20,119 nt of DNA from Paraktedonobacter sp964250225 (GTDB taxonomy: Bacteria; Chloroflexota; Ktedonobacteria; Ktedonobacterales; Ktedonobacteraceae), in NCBI GenBank assembly GCA_964250225.1, contig CAXUEY010000111.1:1-20119 (forward strand), given 5' to 3'. Of this stretch, positions 1 to 8,107 are shown in pieces. The notes below the pieces were generated by a model. The model had not been told where the DNA came from. It saw nothing but the letters and a program-made list of their open reading frames with translations, and did no database searches. The number at the start of each line of letters is the position of its first letter. Position 1 is the stretch's first letter. The translations under genes were made by a program, and so were the position numbers.

Positions 1-92
1 AAACACACGCTGCCCCGGATATAACAAAAACCTAAACCCCAGGCCACTCTTCTCTTGCTCATAGAAAATCTTTTCCCTTTTCACCTCTTCCG

Positions 93-101
93 TGTTATAA
101 T
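93..101 (+). promoter_or_regulatory. Extended -10 promoter for the NB-ARC/TPR gene
   Basis: The sequence TGTTATAAT is a perfect extended -10 element: TG at 93-94, one base, then TATAAT at 96-101. It lies about 42 bases before the ATG at 144, so transcription would begin near 108. The -35 region 17 bases upstream is a pyrimidine-rich TTCCCT, a poor match to TTGACA, which an extended -10 can tolerate. No other -10 of this quality is visible before the gene. Confidence 0.6.
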
Positions 102-143
102 CTCCGCGTGCCTTCATAAAGACGACGAAACGCGAGGAATAGT

Positions 144-2831
144 ATGGCAGGAGCATCGCCGAAGAAACATTCACAGGGCCGCAAGCAGTTGATTGAGCGG
201 CGTGTCCTGATTATTTGTGTGGCAGTTCTGTTTCTGGGAGCCGCGGTGGTGCTCTGGATTGTGAACGCTGGCTCGTGGTCGAGTATTCTTTCAATTATTT
301 TCACGTTCACTGGCGTCCTGGTTGGCCTTTTCCAGTGGCTCTTTCCAGTCTCGATCAATTCAGAGGCCAGACCTCAAACTCCACCCGCACAACCTATGCT
401 CTTTCTCCAGCCGAATAGCACAGCAGGTGCCAGTTCAGCTCTCACTCCAATTGTTCTTCACCTGCCTCCAACAATGCCCACGCCCGCCGGATCGCCTACG
501 ACGGATGCGGGAGAGAAGTCAGTATATCGCGGCATTCTGGGCCTGCCGCCTCCCACAGACCCGCGTACTATCCAGCAGCGCGAGACGGCTGTTCATGATA
601 TCTACGCTCTCCTGCTCCAACCAACTACCTCGGCGGTGGTGTTGACCGGTATCGGTGGAGTTGGGAAGTCTACCCTGGCAGCTCTGGTCTACAGCCATGC
701 CGAGGTGCAGCGTCAGGTCGCTCAGGGGCCGTTTACCGATCCCGCTATCTGGCTGAATATCGATCCAGCCGTGACGATGGCTGATCTCGCGGGCAATCTC
801 TGCGAGATTTTTGGCAAGCCTCTGCCGGATTTTAGCAACCTCTCCCTGCAACACCAGGCCTTAGCTCTCTTCAATATTTTGAATGCACCGGACGCCTCGC
901 GTCTGCTGGTGCTCGATCAGTTTGAGAATTTGCTCGATTGGCAGACTGGTCACGCGCTAGCGGATCGACCCGGCGTAGGCGAGTTGCTGGACGCGCTCAA
1001 TAGCCGACCTTGCCGCTCGCGTATTCTGATGACCACGCGCCCCTGGCCGCTGGGGACGCGCGAATATCCACCGACCTGTATGCATGAGTACGTTGTAAAG
1101 GGCCTGGAGCTGGCTGAAGGCGTCGAATTTTTGCGTAAACGTGGCATTCAGGGCGATGAGCAGGCCTTGCGCACTGTGGTTGAGCGTTGTGGCGGTCACG
1201 CCTTTGCCCTGACCCTGCTGGCCTCGCTGCTGCATCACCGTAAACTCACCCTGACAGCCTTTTTCAACGACAGCAGTTACGCGCACGTCTGGACCGGCAA
1301 CGTCGCCCGCAACCTGCTCGACGACATTTATACCTCACAGCTCAACGAGACGCAGCGCAAGCTGCTGCTGGCTTTCTCAGTCTATCGTGAACCTGTCCCG
1401 CTCTCTGCTGCCCGCGCGCTGTGCGACTTCGCGGACAGTGAGTCCCAGGCGCAGATTCAGGCGGCGCTGGATGCTCTGCTGGCGCAACATCTGCTCCAGG
1501 CGGCGGGAGACGGCAGCTATCAACTGCATGCTATCGTAGACAGCTATGCCCACGATCATTTTGCTGCGCGTGACGAGCAGGCCAATGAGCAGGCTCTGTG
1601 TGCGGCTCATGCCAGGGCTGCGCGCTACTATACCGACCTGGCCGCCAGTGCCTATCCCCCGCGCAGTCGGCGCGAGCAGTTGAGCGATTACGATCCTCTA
1701 AGCGAGGCAGCCTGGCAGCTCTGTCAGGCTCGTCGGTGGCAAGAGGCTTACGATCTGATCGAGCGTGAGAAACTCTTCGCGAACCTTAAAGCTCTCGGTG
1801 GTCTGGCCATTCTCCTGGAATTGTATCAACTGTTGCTGCCCTTGAAAAAATGGCAGGCCGCGCCGGGTGATGGCGCGCGCGTCTATAACCGCCTGGGTAG
1901 CATCTATCGTACCCTGGGGCGCAGAGAAATGGCCCTGCAATATCTGGAACAGGCCAGCGTGCTCTGCAAAGAGAGTGGCGAGCAGAAAGAAGCTATCTGG
2001 ACGCTCAATCACCTCGGTCGTCTCTATGCCAGCATGGGCGAAAAAGAACGCGCGCGTCCCTACTACGAAGACGCCCTGACCCAGGCTAGAGCCGTAGATG
2101 AGCCGCTGCTTGAGGGCGTGGCTCTCAACAATCTGGGAAAGCTCTATAGCGCCTGGGGCCAGAGGGAACAGGAGCAGAAATATTACACGGAGGCCCTGGC
2201 TATCTATCACGAACTGGGCGATCCGAAAGGCGAGGCCGCAACCCTCAACAACCTGGGTCGTGTCGCCGAGGATCTGGGCGACAGCGAGCAGGCCCAGAAG
2301 TACTACATTGAGGGACTGAACATCTTTCGCAAGGTGCGAGATCAGCGCGCTCAGGGCTGGTCGTTAAATAACCTGGGCCGCTCGTGCATCGTGGCTGGTG
2401 AGCCAGCACGCGCACGCGCATACCTGGAAGATGCCCTGCGTATCCGGCGTAAAGTGGACCGCAAAGGCGAGGGGCGCACGCTGAACAACCTGGGGGCAGT
2501 CCACACCAGCAATGGTGACTATCAACTCGCCTGGGAGTGTTATCGCGAGGCGCTGGCGATCACCACTGAAATCACCGACCACGAGGGGCGCGGCAAAATT
2601 CTGCGCAACCTCGGCGCGTACTATCTCGCGCAAAAACGCTATACTGAATCTCTAGCTTGCCTGTTGCGCGCCCGCACCATCCTCGACGAGATCCAGACAC
2701 CTGGCCGAGAGAATCTGCAAACGTATATAGATGCGTTGCACCAGGAGCTTGGTGACGACGCATTTTTAACACTACTCTCGCAGGTGGAACCGCGTGCAGA
2801 AACGCTGGTAGAGCATGCGCTTCAAGCATAG
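144..2831 (+). CDS. Membrane-tethered NB-ARC (STAND) ATPase with C-terminal TPR array
   Basis: This is a signal-transduction ATPase of the STAND class, 895 aa. A basic N-terminus (to about residue 20) is followed by one or two hydrophobic helices (about 21-40 and 47-69) and a Pro/Thr-rich linker. The NB-ARC module shows the P-loop GIGGVGKST (169-177), the Walker B segment RLLVLDQFEN (253-262) and the sensor strand ILMTTRP (294-300). The GLPL-like segment reads GGHAFAL (350-356), with Ala where Pro is usual. A winged-helix His in YQLHAIV (H462) sits where the MHD histidine is expected. Seven regular 40-residue TPRs with the signature LNNLG fill about 574-853. In the family, ligand binding to the repeats triggers ATP-driven oligomerisation; the ligand here is unknown. 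No catalytic output domain is visible, so the membrane segment is the only candidate effector. The ATG follows GAGG at 134-137. Confidence 0.88.
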   Translation: MAGASPKKHSQGRKQLIERRVLIICVAVLFLGAAVVLWIVNAGSWSSILSIIFTFTGVLVGLFQWLFPVSINSEARPQTPPAQPMLFLQPNSTAGASSALTPIVLHLPPTMPTPAGSPTTDAGEKSVYRGILGLPPPTDPRTIQQRETAVHDIYALLLQPTTSAVVLTGIGGVGKSTLAALVYSHAEVQRQVAQGPFTDPAIWLNIDPAVTMADLAGNLCEIFGKPLPDFSNLSLQHQALALFNILNAPDASRLLVLDQFENLLDWQTGHALADRPGVGELLDALNSRPCRSRILMTTRPWPLGTREYPPTCMHEYVVKGLELAEGVEFLRKRGIQGDEQALRTVVERCGGHAFALTLLASLLHHRKLTLTAFFNDSSYAHVWTGNVARNLLDDIYTSQLNETQRKLLLAFSVYREPVPLSAARALCDFADSESQAQIQAALDALLAQHLLQAAGDGSYQLHAIVDSYAHDHFAARDEQANEQALCAAHARAARYYTDLAASAYPPRSRREQLSDYDPLSEAAWQLCQARRWQEAYDLIEREKLFANLKALGGLAILLELYQLLLPLKKWQAAPGDGARVYNRLGSIYRTLGRREMALQYLEQASVLCKESGEQKEAIWTLNHLGRLYASMGEKERARPYYEDALTQARAVDEPLLEGVALNNLGKLYSAWGQREQEQKYYTEALAIYHELGDPKGEAATLNNLGRVAEDLGDSEQAQKYYIEGLNIFRKVRDQRAQGWSLNNLGRSCIVAGEPARARAYLEDALRIRRKVDRKGEGRTLNNLGAVHTSNGDYQLAWECYREALAITTEITDHEGRGKILRNLGAYYLAQKRYTESLACLLRARTILDEIQTPGRENLQTYIDALHQELGDDAFLTLLSQVEPRAETLVEHALQA

Positions 2832-2868
2832 ATCTAGTGAAGTAGTGATTTTTAGTAAGGAGGCTGTT

Positions 2869-3408
2869 ATGGACTTTCCCCGGCAACATAACTCTGAGCG
2901 CAGACCATCCATTAAAGCGATGCTCACTGAAGAAAGCAGATTAGCTGTACTACAGAGTTTACGTCTGTCACAACAAGATATTTTGGAATCTCAGAGAAGA
3001 ATCGCCTCTCTGCCTTGTACATGGATCACCGACGCCGAGAACGTATTAAAAGTGCATAGAGGTGGATGGCGTAGTTTTACGAGCATCATCGAAACATACC
3101 CACATGATTATGCATCCATGGCTATCTGTCTGGCGCTTGCCTTGCGCCATGCAAATCGAAAACTTATGGCGCTGTATGATATACCGCAAGGTGCGGTAAT
3201 TGAAGCAAAGCTGGCCGGTGATTTCTGGTCCTGGCCAGGGCGGTTAAGATTTGGAATCTTCGATCAGAGCGCATCTTTTACCTATGTTATCGCTACTGCC
3301 GAAATCAAAGGCCAGTTGTACGATTGGGGGAAAGGCAGGCGTGTACTTGAACAAGTAATGTGGGAGACAGAACGTTTGCTCAGAACACTGACCACAGCAC
3401 AGGGATAG
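2869..3408 (+). CDS. Hypothetical protein, 179 aa, downstream of the NB-ARC gene
   Basis: I do not recognise this family. The reading frame is open from 2815, but the ATG at 2869 is preceded by a textbook TAAGGAGG (2856-2863) with five bases of spacing, so I start there. The protein is soluble, with no signal peptide or membrane helix. The first 50 residues look helical and charged, followed by a mixed section rich in Trp (WRSF, DFWSWPGRLRFGIF, YDWGKGRR) and a C-terminal helix. The gene lies 37 bases after the NB-ARC/TPR stop with no terminator between, so co-transcription is likely and a partner role for the ATPase is conceivable but unproven. Codon use looks more AT-rich than in the neighbours (more TTA, AGA and CAA). 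Its stop is only 21 bases from the end of the convergent flippase gene. Confidence 0.75.
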   Translation: MDFPRQHNSERRPSIKAMLTEESRLAVLQSLRLSQQDILESQRRIASLPCTWITDAENVLKVHRGGWRSFTSIIETYPHDYASMAICLALALRHANRKLMALYDIPQGAVIEAKLAGDFWSWPGRLRFGIFDQSASFTYVIATAEIKGQLYDWGKGRRVLEQVMWETERLLRTLTTAQG

Positions 3409-3414
3409 CTGTCG

Positions 3415-3441
3415 CGCCAGCTCGACATACTACCCCTGGCG
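3415..3441. terminator. Weak hairpin between convergent genes
   Basis: CGCCAG (3415-3420) can pair with CTGGCG (3436-3441) around a 15-base loop, exactly where two convergent genes end. The right arm falls inside the last codons of the minus-strand flippase gene and no T-run follows on either strand. Termination here is therefore only a guess. Confidence 0.25.
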
Positions 3442-5181
3442 AGCAAACCACCGCAAATAGCGTGCCGCGCTAGGCCTGACCTCCTTGACCATCTCGACAT
3501 CTTTCTGCGAGAGGGGCCGGACCAGTGCGAGCATGATCGCGCTCAGTACGATGAAGACCACGGCGAAGATGGCCAGCATGGGTTTGCTGGCGGGATGGAA
3601 GATGAGCAAGGGAATGGCTGCGATGGCTACCGCGAACAGGAGGCGCAGGCTGAAGCCGAGCGGGTATTTTGAGGGCAGATCTTTCCAGAGGAAGATCAGC
3701 ATCAGGCCATAGGTAACCAGGCGCGCGACCCCATCGGCCACCAGCGTGCCCGCCACTCCCCAGCGCGGTGTCAGCAACAAACCCAGCGCGATAACTACGA
3801 TCAGCCCGGCCCATTGCGCGATGACCACGAAGCGCGACCTGCTCATCACAAAGAGCGTCGATTGGTGGATGGTCATCCCCAGCATCCGCACGAGCAGGTT
3901 GAGTGCGATGAAGATCGCGAACAATTTTCCTGCCGCTGCATAGTTGGGTCCATAGAGCGCGACGACGATATTTTGCGCGTTAAAGAGGCAGAAAATCAGG
4001 CCGGGCACCGAGAGCAGGGTTTCAATTTTGATCAGCGTCTGCCAGATGCGCGCGAGCCGGGCGTAGTTTTTCCCGACAAAGGCAGCGGCTAGCGCGGCCA
4101 CGCCCACGCCACCAAATCCTGAGACGAGCAGGAGATTGGCTCCATCGGTCAGTTGAAAAGACGTGTTAAAATAGGCCTGCTGGGTCAGGGTCGCGCCAAA
4201 ATAGAGCAGCAGGATCACTGAAATTTGTTTGAGTAGCGCTCCCGAAACCAGATTGGTGAACCAGGCCGAGACGCCCAGACGAAAGACCGGGGCCAGCGGC
4301 TGGTGATAGATTGCCCCGCGTGTGAAGATCAGCGGCGCCTGCCAGAGCGCGAAAATAAGCGCGCCCGCGAAGGTCACGCCGGCCTGGAGCCAGAGAATGC
4401 CATCGATGCCCCAACCCAGTTGCAGCGTCACAAAACCCAGACCGAGCAAAAAGATCTGGCCCAGACCGCCCACGATAAAGACGATTTTCATGCGCATCAC
4501 CGAGGCATACACGGCGTTGAGCAGGCTGAAGAGGCCATTGGCCAGCACCCAGAACGCGATAGGCGCGATATGCATCTGCACGCCAGGACTGTGCAACCCC
4601 TGCGCCATTTTCAGGGTCAACGGCGTGGGTATAGCCGCGAACAGTGTGGCCAGCATAGGCAAGCTGAACAGCAATACACCCATGCAGAGCAGGAGCGTAC
4701 CAATACGGATAGCCAGCAGACGGCGGATCAGTTCCGCGGCGGTGGCCTGACCGCGTTCAGCCAGCAGACGCGGCACAAAGGTCGTTGTGGCATCTTCCAG
4801 CCCAAAAGCCACGATATAGGCGATGGTATTAAAGGCAGTTGCGGCGACGGCGTACAGTCCATAGTCGTTGCGTGACAGTTTGTGGGTCAGCAAGATGGTC
4901 AGCAGAAAGAGTGAGATATAGAGCCAGAGGCCATACGCCTGGTTGAGCAAATAACTATTGGGCGTGCGTTTGAGCAGGTGACGCGCACCCTCCTCGCCCA
5001 ATGGGGCCGTCGCCTGCTTTTGCGCTTCTGGGTCGAGAGGGTGAGTGATCGTTTGCAGTATTCCGGATTTCGAGGTCTGAACGTTATCTGACTCCACAGA
5101 ATGCCTATTTCCTTCCCTTGATGCAGTGGAATCATCTTCTGGTCCAGAATCAAACCATTGAAGCGTGAACAGTCGTCGCAT
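3430..5181 (-). CDS. Polysaccharide/lipid-linked oligosaccharide flippase (MOP superfamily, Wzx-like)
   Basis: An integral membrane protein of 583 aa. A polar cytosolic N-terminal extension of about 85-90 residues precedes roughly 12-14 hydrophobic helices. The first membrane stretch reads LNQAYGLWLYISLFLLTILL and continues into SRNDYGLYA, the typical opening of Polysacc_synt/RfbX-type flippases. Later helices carry Gly/Ala-rich stretches such as GFGGVGVAALAAAFVGKNYARLARIW. In the family these proteins move undecaprenyl-linked sugars across the cytoplasmic membrane. Which glycan is moved cannot be read here, because no glycosyltransferase lies in the window. The gene starts 12 bases after the stop of the small membrane protein at 5194-5646, so the two are surely co-transcribed. 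The ATG at 5181 has only a weak AGATAGG upstream. A GTG further inside the extension is possible, so the start is less sure than the family. Confidence 0.85.
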   Translation of the reverse strand: MRRLFTLQWFDSGPEDDSTASREGNRHSVESDNVQTSKSGILQTITHPLDPEAQKQATAPLGEEGARHLLKRTPNSYLLNQAYGLWLYISLFLLTILLTHKLSRNDYGLYAVAATAFNTIAYIVAFGLEDATTTFVPRLLAERGQATAAELIRRLLAIRIGTLLLCMGVLLFSLPMLATLFAAIPTPLTLKMAQGLHSPGVQMHIAPIAFWVLANGLFSLLNAVYASVMRMKIVFIVGGLGQIFLLGLGFVTLQLGWGIDGILWLQAGVTFAGALIFALWQAPLIFTRGAIYHQPLAPVFRLGVSAWFTNLVSGALLKQISVILLLYFGATLTQQAYFNTSFQLTDGANLLLVSGFGGVGVAALAAAFVGKNYARLARIWQTLIKIETLLSVPGLIFCLFNAQNIVVALYGPNYAAAGKLFAIFIALNLLVRMLGMTIHQSTLFVMSRSRFVVIAQWAGLIVVIALGLLLTPRWGVAGTLVADGVARLVTYGLMLIFLWKDLPSKYPLGFSLRLLFAVAIAAIPLLIFHPASKPMLAIFAVVFIVLSAIMLALVRPLSQKDVEMVKEVRPSAARYLRWFARQG

Positions 5182-5193
5182 GAATATGTGCGC

Positions 5194-5646
5194 CTATCTG
5201 CTTGTGCTACGCGCTTGAAATACAAACTGTGCCAGCCATCCAATGCCCCCCAGAGCTGCAAATAACTCCAGAATACTGACATTCCCTGCCACGCTATCGG
5301 GCGCGACGAGATAGAAGATGCCCACTTTAAAATTGGCCGCGGTCACAAAGAGGCCTAGACCAATCCACGCGGGTAGTGTAGCATAGAAGAGTGCCTGTTG
5401 CCAATTGCGGCACAGAAAACCTACCAATGTGGGTAGGATGTAGAGTAACGGTGGAATAAGCATGGCCACTCCCGCCGGGAAAGGGCCATCCTGGGCCGCG
5501 TCAGGCGCATTAGGCAGCAGATGCGTCCATAGTTGTGGCGGGACCAGAACCAGCGTCACCAGCAGCGTTTCCAGCAGGACCAGAGCAAGCACCAGGATGG
5601 TGCGGCGTTTATCTTGCGCACTCTTTGGCACACTCAGACGAAGCAT
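5194..5646 (-). CDS. Small four-helix membrane protein, unknown function
   Basis: A 150-aa hydrophobic protein with four predicted membrane helices at about 17-36, 57-78, 86-105 and 126-145, and short loops between them. There is no cleavable signal, catalytic motif or recognisable domain. The ATG at 5646 is preceded by AAGAGG (complement of 5654-5659) with seven bases of spacing. It sits between the GH3 gene (73 bases upstream, no terminator seen) and the flippase gene (12 bases downstream), all on the minus strand. It may therefore be an accessory subunit of the flippase or of envelope assembly. That role is context only; the sequence itself shows just a polytopic membrane protein. Confidence 0.8.
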   Translation of the reverse strand: MLRLSVPKSAQDKRRTILVLALVLLETLLVTLVLVPPQLWTHLLPNAPDAAQDGPFPAGVAMLIPPLLYILPTLVGFLCRNWQQALFYATLPAWIGLGLFVTAANFKVGIFYLVAPDSVAGNVSILELFAALGGIGWLAQFVFQARSTSR

Positions 5647-5719
5647 AAAAGAACCTCTTCTTTTGAATATGTAGATCTGACTATCACAATAATATCAGGC
5701 AGCCACGCTACATGATAAT

Positions 5720-7495
5720 TTATGCGTGAATGTTCAACAGGCCCATTTGATACTTGAGCAGGAGAATGCGACGCACTGAATCATCAATGCGCTGCTGGCT
5801 GATCGCGCCCGAACTCATCGCCTGTTTAATGCTCTCAACCATCTGCGCAACTTCCGCGGGCGAGCCAGGGTCCATCATTAGATCGTCACCAGCCTCGATA
5901 GCCAGGACCGCTGACTGCCCAAGCGTATAACGTGCTTCAAGAGCACCCATCGTCAGGCCGTCAGTGATAATGACTCCCTGAAAACCCAACTGGTGGCGCA
6001 AAATATCCACGACTTTTGGCGAGAGCGAGGAAGGTAAATTGCTATCCAGCGCCGTCACGAGTTCGTGCGTGACCATAATAGCATATACATTTTTCTGAGC
6101 GAGCAGCTTCTGATAGGGTGCCCAGTCAATCGCATTCAGGTTGGCCAACGAACGCGTCAGATACGGCAGGCCGGTGTGCGGGTCAGTGCTGGTATCTCCC
6201 AGCCCTGGAAAATGCTTGAGCGTCCCCAGCACTTTGCCACCCTGTTGCAGACCTTTGAGATACGCCGTGGTCATCTCGCTCACAATCGCGGGGTTTTTGC
6301 CATAGGTACGGCCTGCCAACTGCTGATTGTACACATTGGTAACATCGACCACTGGAGCCAGGTTCAGATTAAAACCATACCTGGCGAGATCCCGCGCATC
6401 TTTCAGCCCTTGCTGGTAGGCGGTATTCGGGTTATTCGTCGCGCCAATCGTCGCGGCTGAGGGTTGCGACCCATCCAGTTTTTGCAGGCGATCAACGTCA
6501 CCGCCTTCCTGATCAATCGAAATAATCATGGGCAGATCTGCGCCCTGCTGGATTTGCTTGTTTAGCTCGCTGAGCTGTGACGTATTTGCAATATTGGTCG
6601 GAGAATACTCGATGACCGAGCCAACGTGATATTGCGTAATCATGGCATTAAGGGCAGAACCATAATTTGTCCCGTTGAAACGCACCATCAGCATCTGCCC
6701 CAACTTTTGATCCAGCGTCATCTTCGCGAGCAGCGCATTCACAATCTGCTCTGGCGTGTTCTGACCCTTCGTGCCTGGTGTGAGGCCGTGTTTGCCGAGT
6801 TGCAGGCCGATTTGCTTCAGAAGATTTGGCCCGCTATTTCCTCCATTCCCCAAAATCGAGGCCCAGCCGTGGGGTCCGAAAACCTGGCCGAAGCCCGTCA
6901 TGCTGGCATTGAGCACAATGATGATCAGCAGGATGGCCAGCAACAGCGCGCGTCCACGTGTGAGTTTGCTTTGGTGACGCACAGGAGACGGCCCTGGCAG
7001 CGTGGTTGGCAGCGGCGTGGTGGGAACCTCGCTCAGGAGTGTGCGTCCTGTGATAACTGGCAGTGGCTGCGTCTCGCTACTCGCTGTCACCTCAACCATG
7101 TTCGCGCTCTGCTGATCCCTCTTCGGCTGTGGCACCGGGAAAATTTGCGTCTCGCCCTGTGCCACATCCAGGGGGCGCGGTGTCTGCTGCTCCAACTCTG
7201 CCATAGTAGCGCCATTCAGGGCATGGACAGCAGCCTGGCTATTCACATCATCCAGGGCATGCGTGCGGCTCAGGGTATGCTTTTTGAACGTGCGCGGTGT
7301 TTGCGGAATGCTCTCGAAAGGAGACCGACGCGCAGGCATTGTGTTTTTTCTGGGCGTAACTGGCACTTGCAAAGAGTGATCCGGGCGTATTTCACCCGGC
7401 AGGGACGGTTTTACTGTCGGCAATTTTTGTGTATCTTCTTCGTCTTCCTCCATCCTGCCCAGGTTTTTAGCGAATGTTGCTTCGGTGAAATCCAT
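5720..7495 (-). CDS. Membrane-anchored GH3 beta-N-acetylhexosaminidase (NagZ-like) with long cytosolic tail
   Basis: A 591-aa glycoside hydrolase family 3 protein. Residues 1-181 are a Thr/Pro/Gln-rich, probably disordered cytosolic region. Residues 182-203 form one membrane helix, and the catalytic TIM barrel (about 248-590) lies outside. GH3 signatures are IDQEGGDVDRL (327-337), KHFPGLGDTSTDPH (427-440, with the Asp-His dyad D438/H440 of NagZ-type enzymes) and GVIITDGLTMGAL (507-519, with D512 as the expected nucleophile). Family members cleave beta-linked GlcNAc from peptidoglycan or other glycans. Pro at 439 replaces the more usual Ser/Thr of the D(S/T)H motif. The frame stays open to a GTG at 7549, but the ATG at 7495 has AAGGA just upstream (complement of 7500-7504), so I start there. 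It is probably the first gene of an operon with the small membrane protein and the flippase. The tail repeats a [DE]TQx[LF]P motif three times. Confidence 0.9.
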   Translation of the reverse strand: MDFTEATFAKNLGRMEEDEEDTQKLPTVKPSLPGEIRPDHSLQVPVTPRKNTMPARRSPFESIPQTPRTFKKHTLSRTHALDDVNSQAAVHALNGATMAELEQQTPRPLDVAQGETQIFPVPQPKRDQQSANMVEVTASSETQPLPVITGRTLLSEVPTTPLPTTLPGPSPVRHQSKLTRGRALLLAILLIIIVLNASMTGFGQVFGPHGWASILGNGGNSGPNLLKQIGLQLGKHGLTPGTKGQNTPEQIVNALLAKMTLDQKLGQMLMVRFNGTNYGSALNAMITQYHVGSVIEYSPTNIANTSQLSELNKQIQQGADLPMIISIDQEGGDVDRLQKLDGSQPSAATIGATNNPNTAYQQGLKDARDLARYGFNLNLAPVVDVTNVYNQQLAGRTYGKNPAIVSEMTTAYLKGLQQGGKVLGTLKHFPGLGDTSTDPHTGLPYLTRSLANLNAIDWAPYQKLLAQKNVYAIMVTHELVTALDSNLPSSLSPKVVDILRHQLGFQGVIITDGLTMGALEARYTLGQSAVLAIEAGDDLMMDPGSPAEVAQMVESIKQAMSSGAISQQRIDDSVRRILLLKYQMGLLNIHA

Positions 7496-7710
7496 GAAAT
7501 CCTTCTTTATACCCAGGATCGGGTGATAAGACCACCCGCTAAGCACCACCTGTATGCTTGCTCAGCCCTGATAGATATCTGATTTGCTGAGATTGTATTA
7601 TGTTTGCGCGCCAAATCTATAGGATTTTCGCCCTCTTGCAACGCGGACCGCGCTAAAAAATTATCTGTCATTCAGTCCCTCTGATAGTATCTCACGTTTT
7701 CCTATAAAAC

Positions 7711-7726
7711 TGTGAACAATGTCACA
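7711..7726. promoter_or_regulatory. CRP/FNR-type operator-like palindrome
   Basis: The sequence TGTGA-ACAATG-TCACA has perfect five-base arms and the exact six-base spacer of the CRP consensus. It lies 216 bases before the GH3 start and about 380 bases before the NACHT gene start, so either gene could be the target. A TATAAA sits at 7703-7708 next to it. Binding is inferred from sequence only; no CRP-family gene is in the window. Confidence 0.45.
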
Positions 7727-8032
7727 AAATTAGGACTTTTCTCTTGTTTTCAGGCAAATCAACCGCTCAACGCGCCACCTACCAGGTATACGACTCGCAA
7801 GTCTCACAGTTTCCCGGCGCCAGTTCCATTGATCGCGACGCGTTTCCTGGGAACAAAAGAGGAAGTGGTCGCAATCATATTTTTATTATGGCCATTGTCC
7901 CCAAATACAAAACTGCCAGAAGCCCTCTCCTCTGTACCCTGTCGCACTGGCCTCTTATCCTGCTTCTGATGCGCTCTGGGTCATGGTGACAGGGCATAGG
8001 GGTGCGATTGGCAGCTTCACCAGATTTCTCGC

Positions 8033-8062
8033 TTGTTCCCGCACGTCATCATGGGTTATACT
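8033..8062 (+). promoter_or_regulatory. Promoter for the NACHT-HEAT gene
   Basis: TTGTTC (8033-8038) and TATACT (8057-8062) are separated by 18 bases, a reasonable sigma-70-type promoter. Transcription would start near 8069, giving a leader of about 39 bases with the GGGAG ribosome-binding site at 8099-8103. This position also argues against using the TTG at 8033 as the translation start, because that codon would lie in the -35 box. Confidence 0.5.
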
Positions 8063-8107
8063 ATCCGTACCTATTTCATGAGGAGCTTTGGAAAGAGCGG
8101 GAGAGTT

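Larger units (their letters stand above)
7496..8107. other. Divergent intergenic region
   Basis: About 610 bases separate the GH3 gene (leftward) from the NACHT gene (rightward). I see a CRP/FNR-like palindrome (7711-7726), a promoter for the NACHT gene (8033-8062) and ribosome-binding sites for both genes. Two open frames of about 80 codons (7712-7969 and 7744-7989, plus strand) overlap each other and lack a Shine-Dalgarno site, so I do not call them genes. The stretch 7730-8030 has no recognisable RNA gene or repeat. Confidence 0.6.

Noticed and set aside
1698..2210. A 170-codon minus-strand frame opposite the TPR region
   Set aside because: It is a mirror of the regular TPR coding sequence and has no ribosome-binding site or independent domain.
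1861..2700. Repeated DNA across the TPR region considered as a tandem repeat or CRISPR-like array
   Set aside because: The 120-base periodicity is explained by in-frame 40-residue TPR units; copies are diverged and there are no spacers.
4303..4875. A 190-codon plus-strand open frame opposite the flippase gene
   Set aside because: Composition rich in Gln, Arg and His is typical of the antisense of a hydrophobic membrane protein, and there are no start signals.
7496..7549. GTG at 7549 as start of the GH3 protein
   Set aside because: The ATG at 7495 has an AAGGA at proper distance, while the extra 18 residues add nothing and the GTG lacks a ribosome-binding site.
6626..7582. A 318-codon plus-strand open frame opposite the GH3 gene
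   Set aside because: It lies antisense to a gene with clear GH3 motifs, has no ribosome-binding site, and its translation is low-complexity in His, Arg and Gln with no recognisable domain.
7712..7989. Two overlapping small plus-strand frames (about 80-85 codons) in the intergenic region
   Set aside because: Neither has a Shine-Dalgarno site or recognisable protein features, and one begins inside the CRP-like palindrome.
8033..8107. TTG at 8033 or ATG codons at 8051 and 8078 as start of the NACHT protein
   Set aside because: The TTG lies in the predicted -35 box and the other ATGs lack a ribosome-binding site, whereas the ATG at 8108 follows GGGAG.
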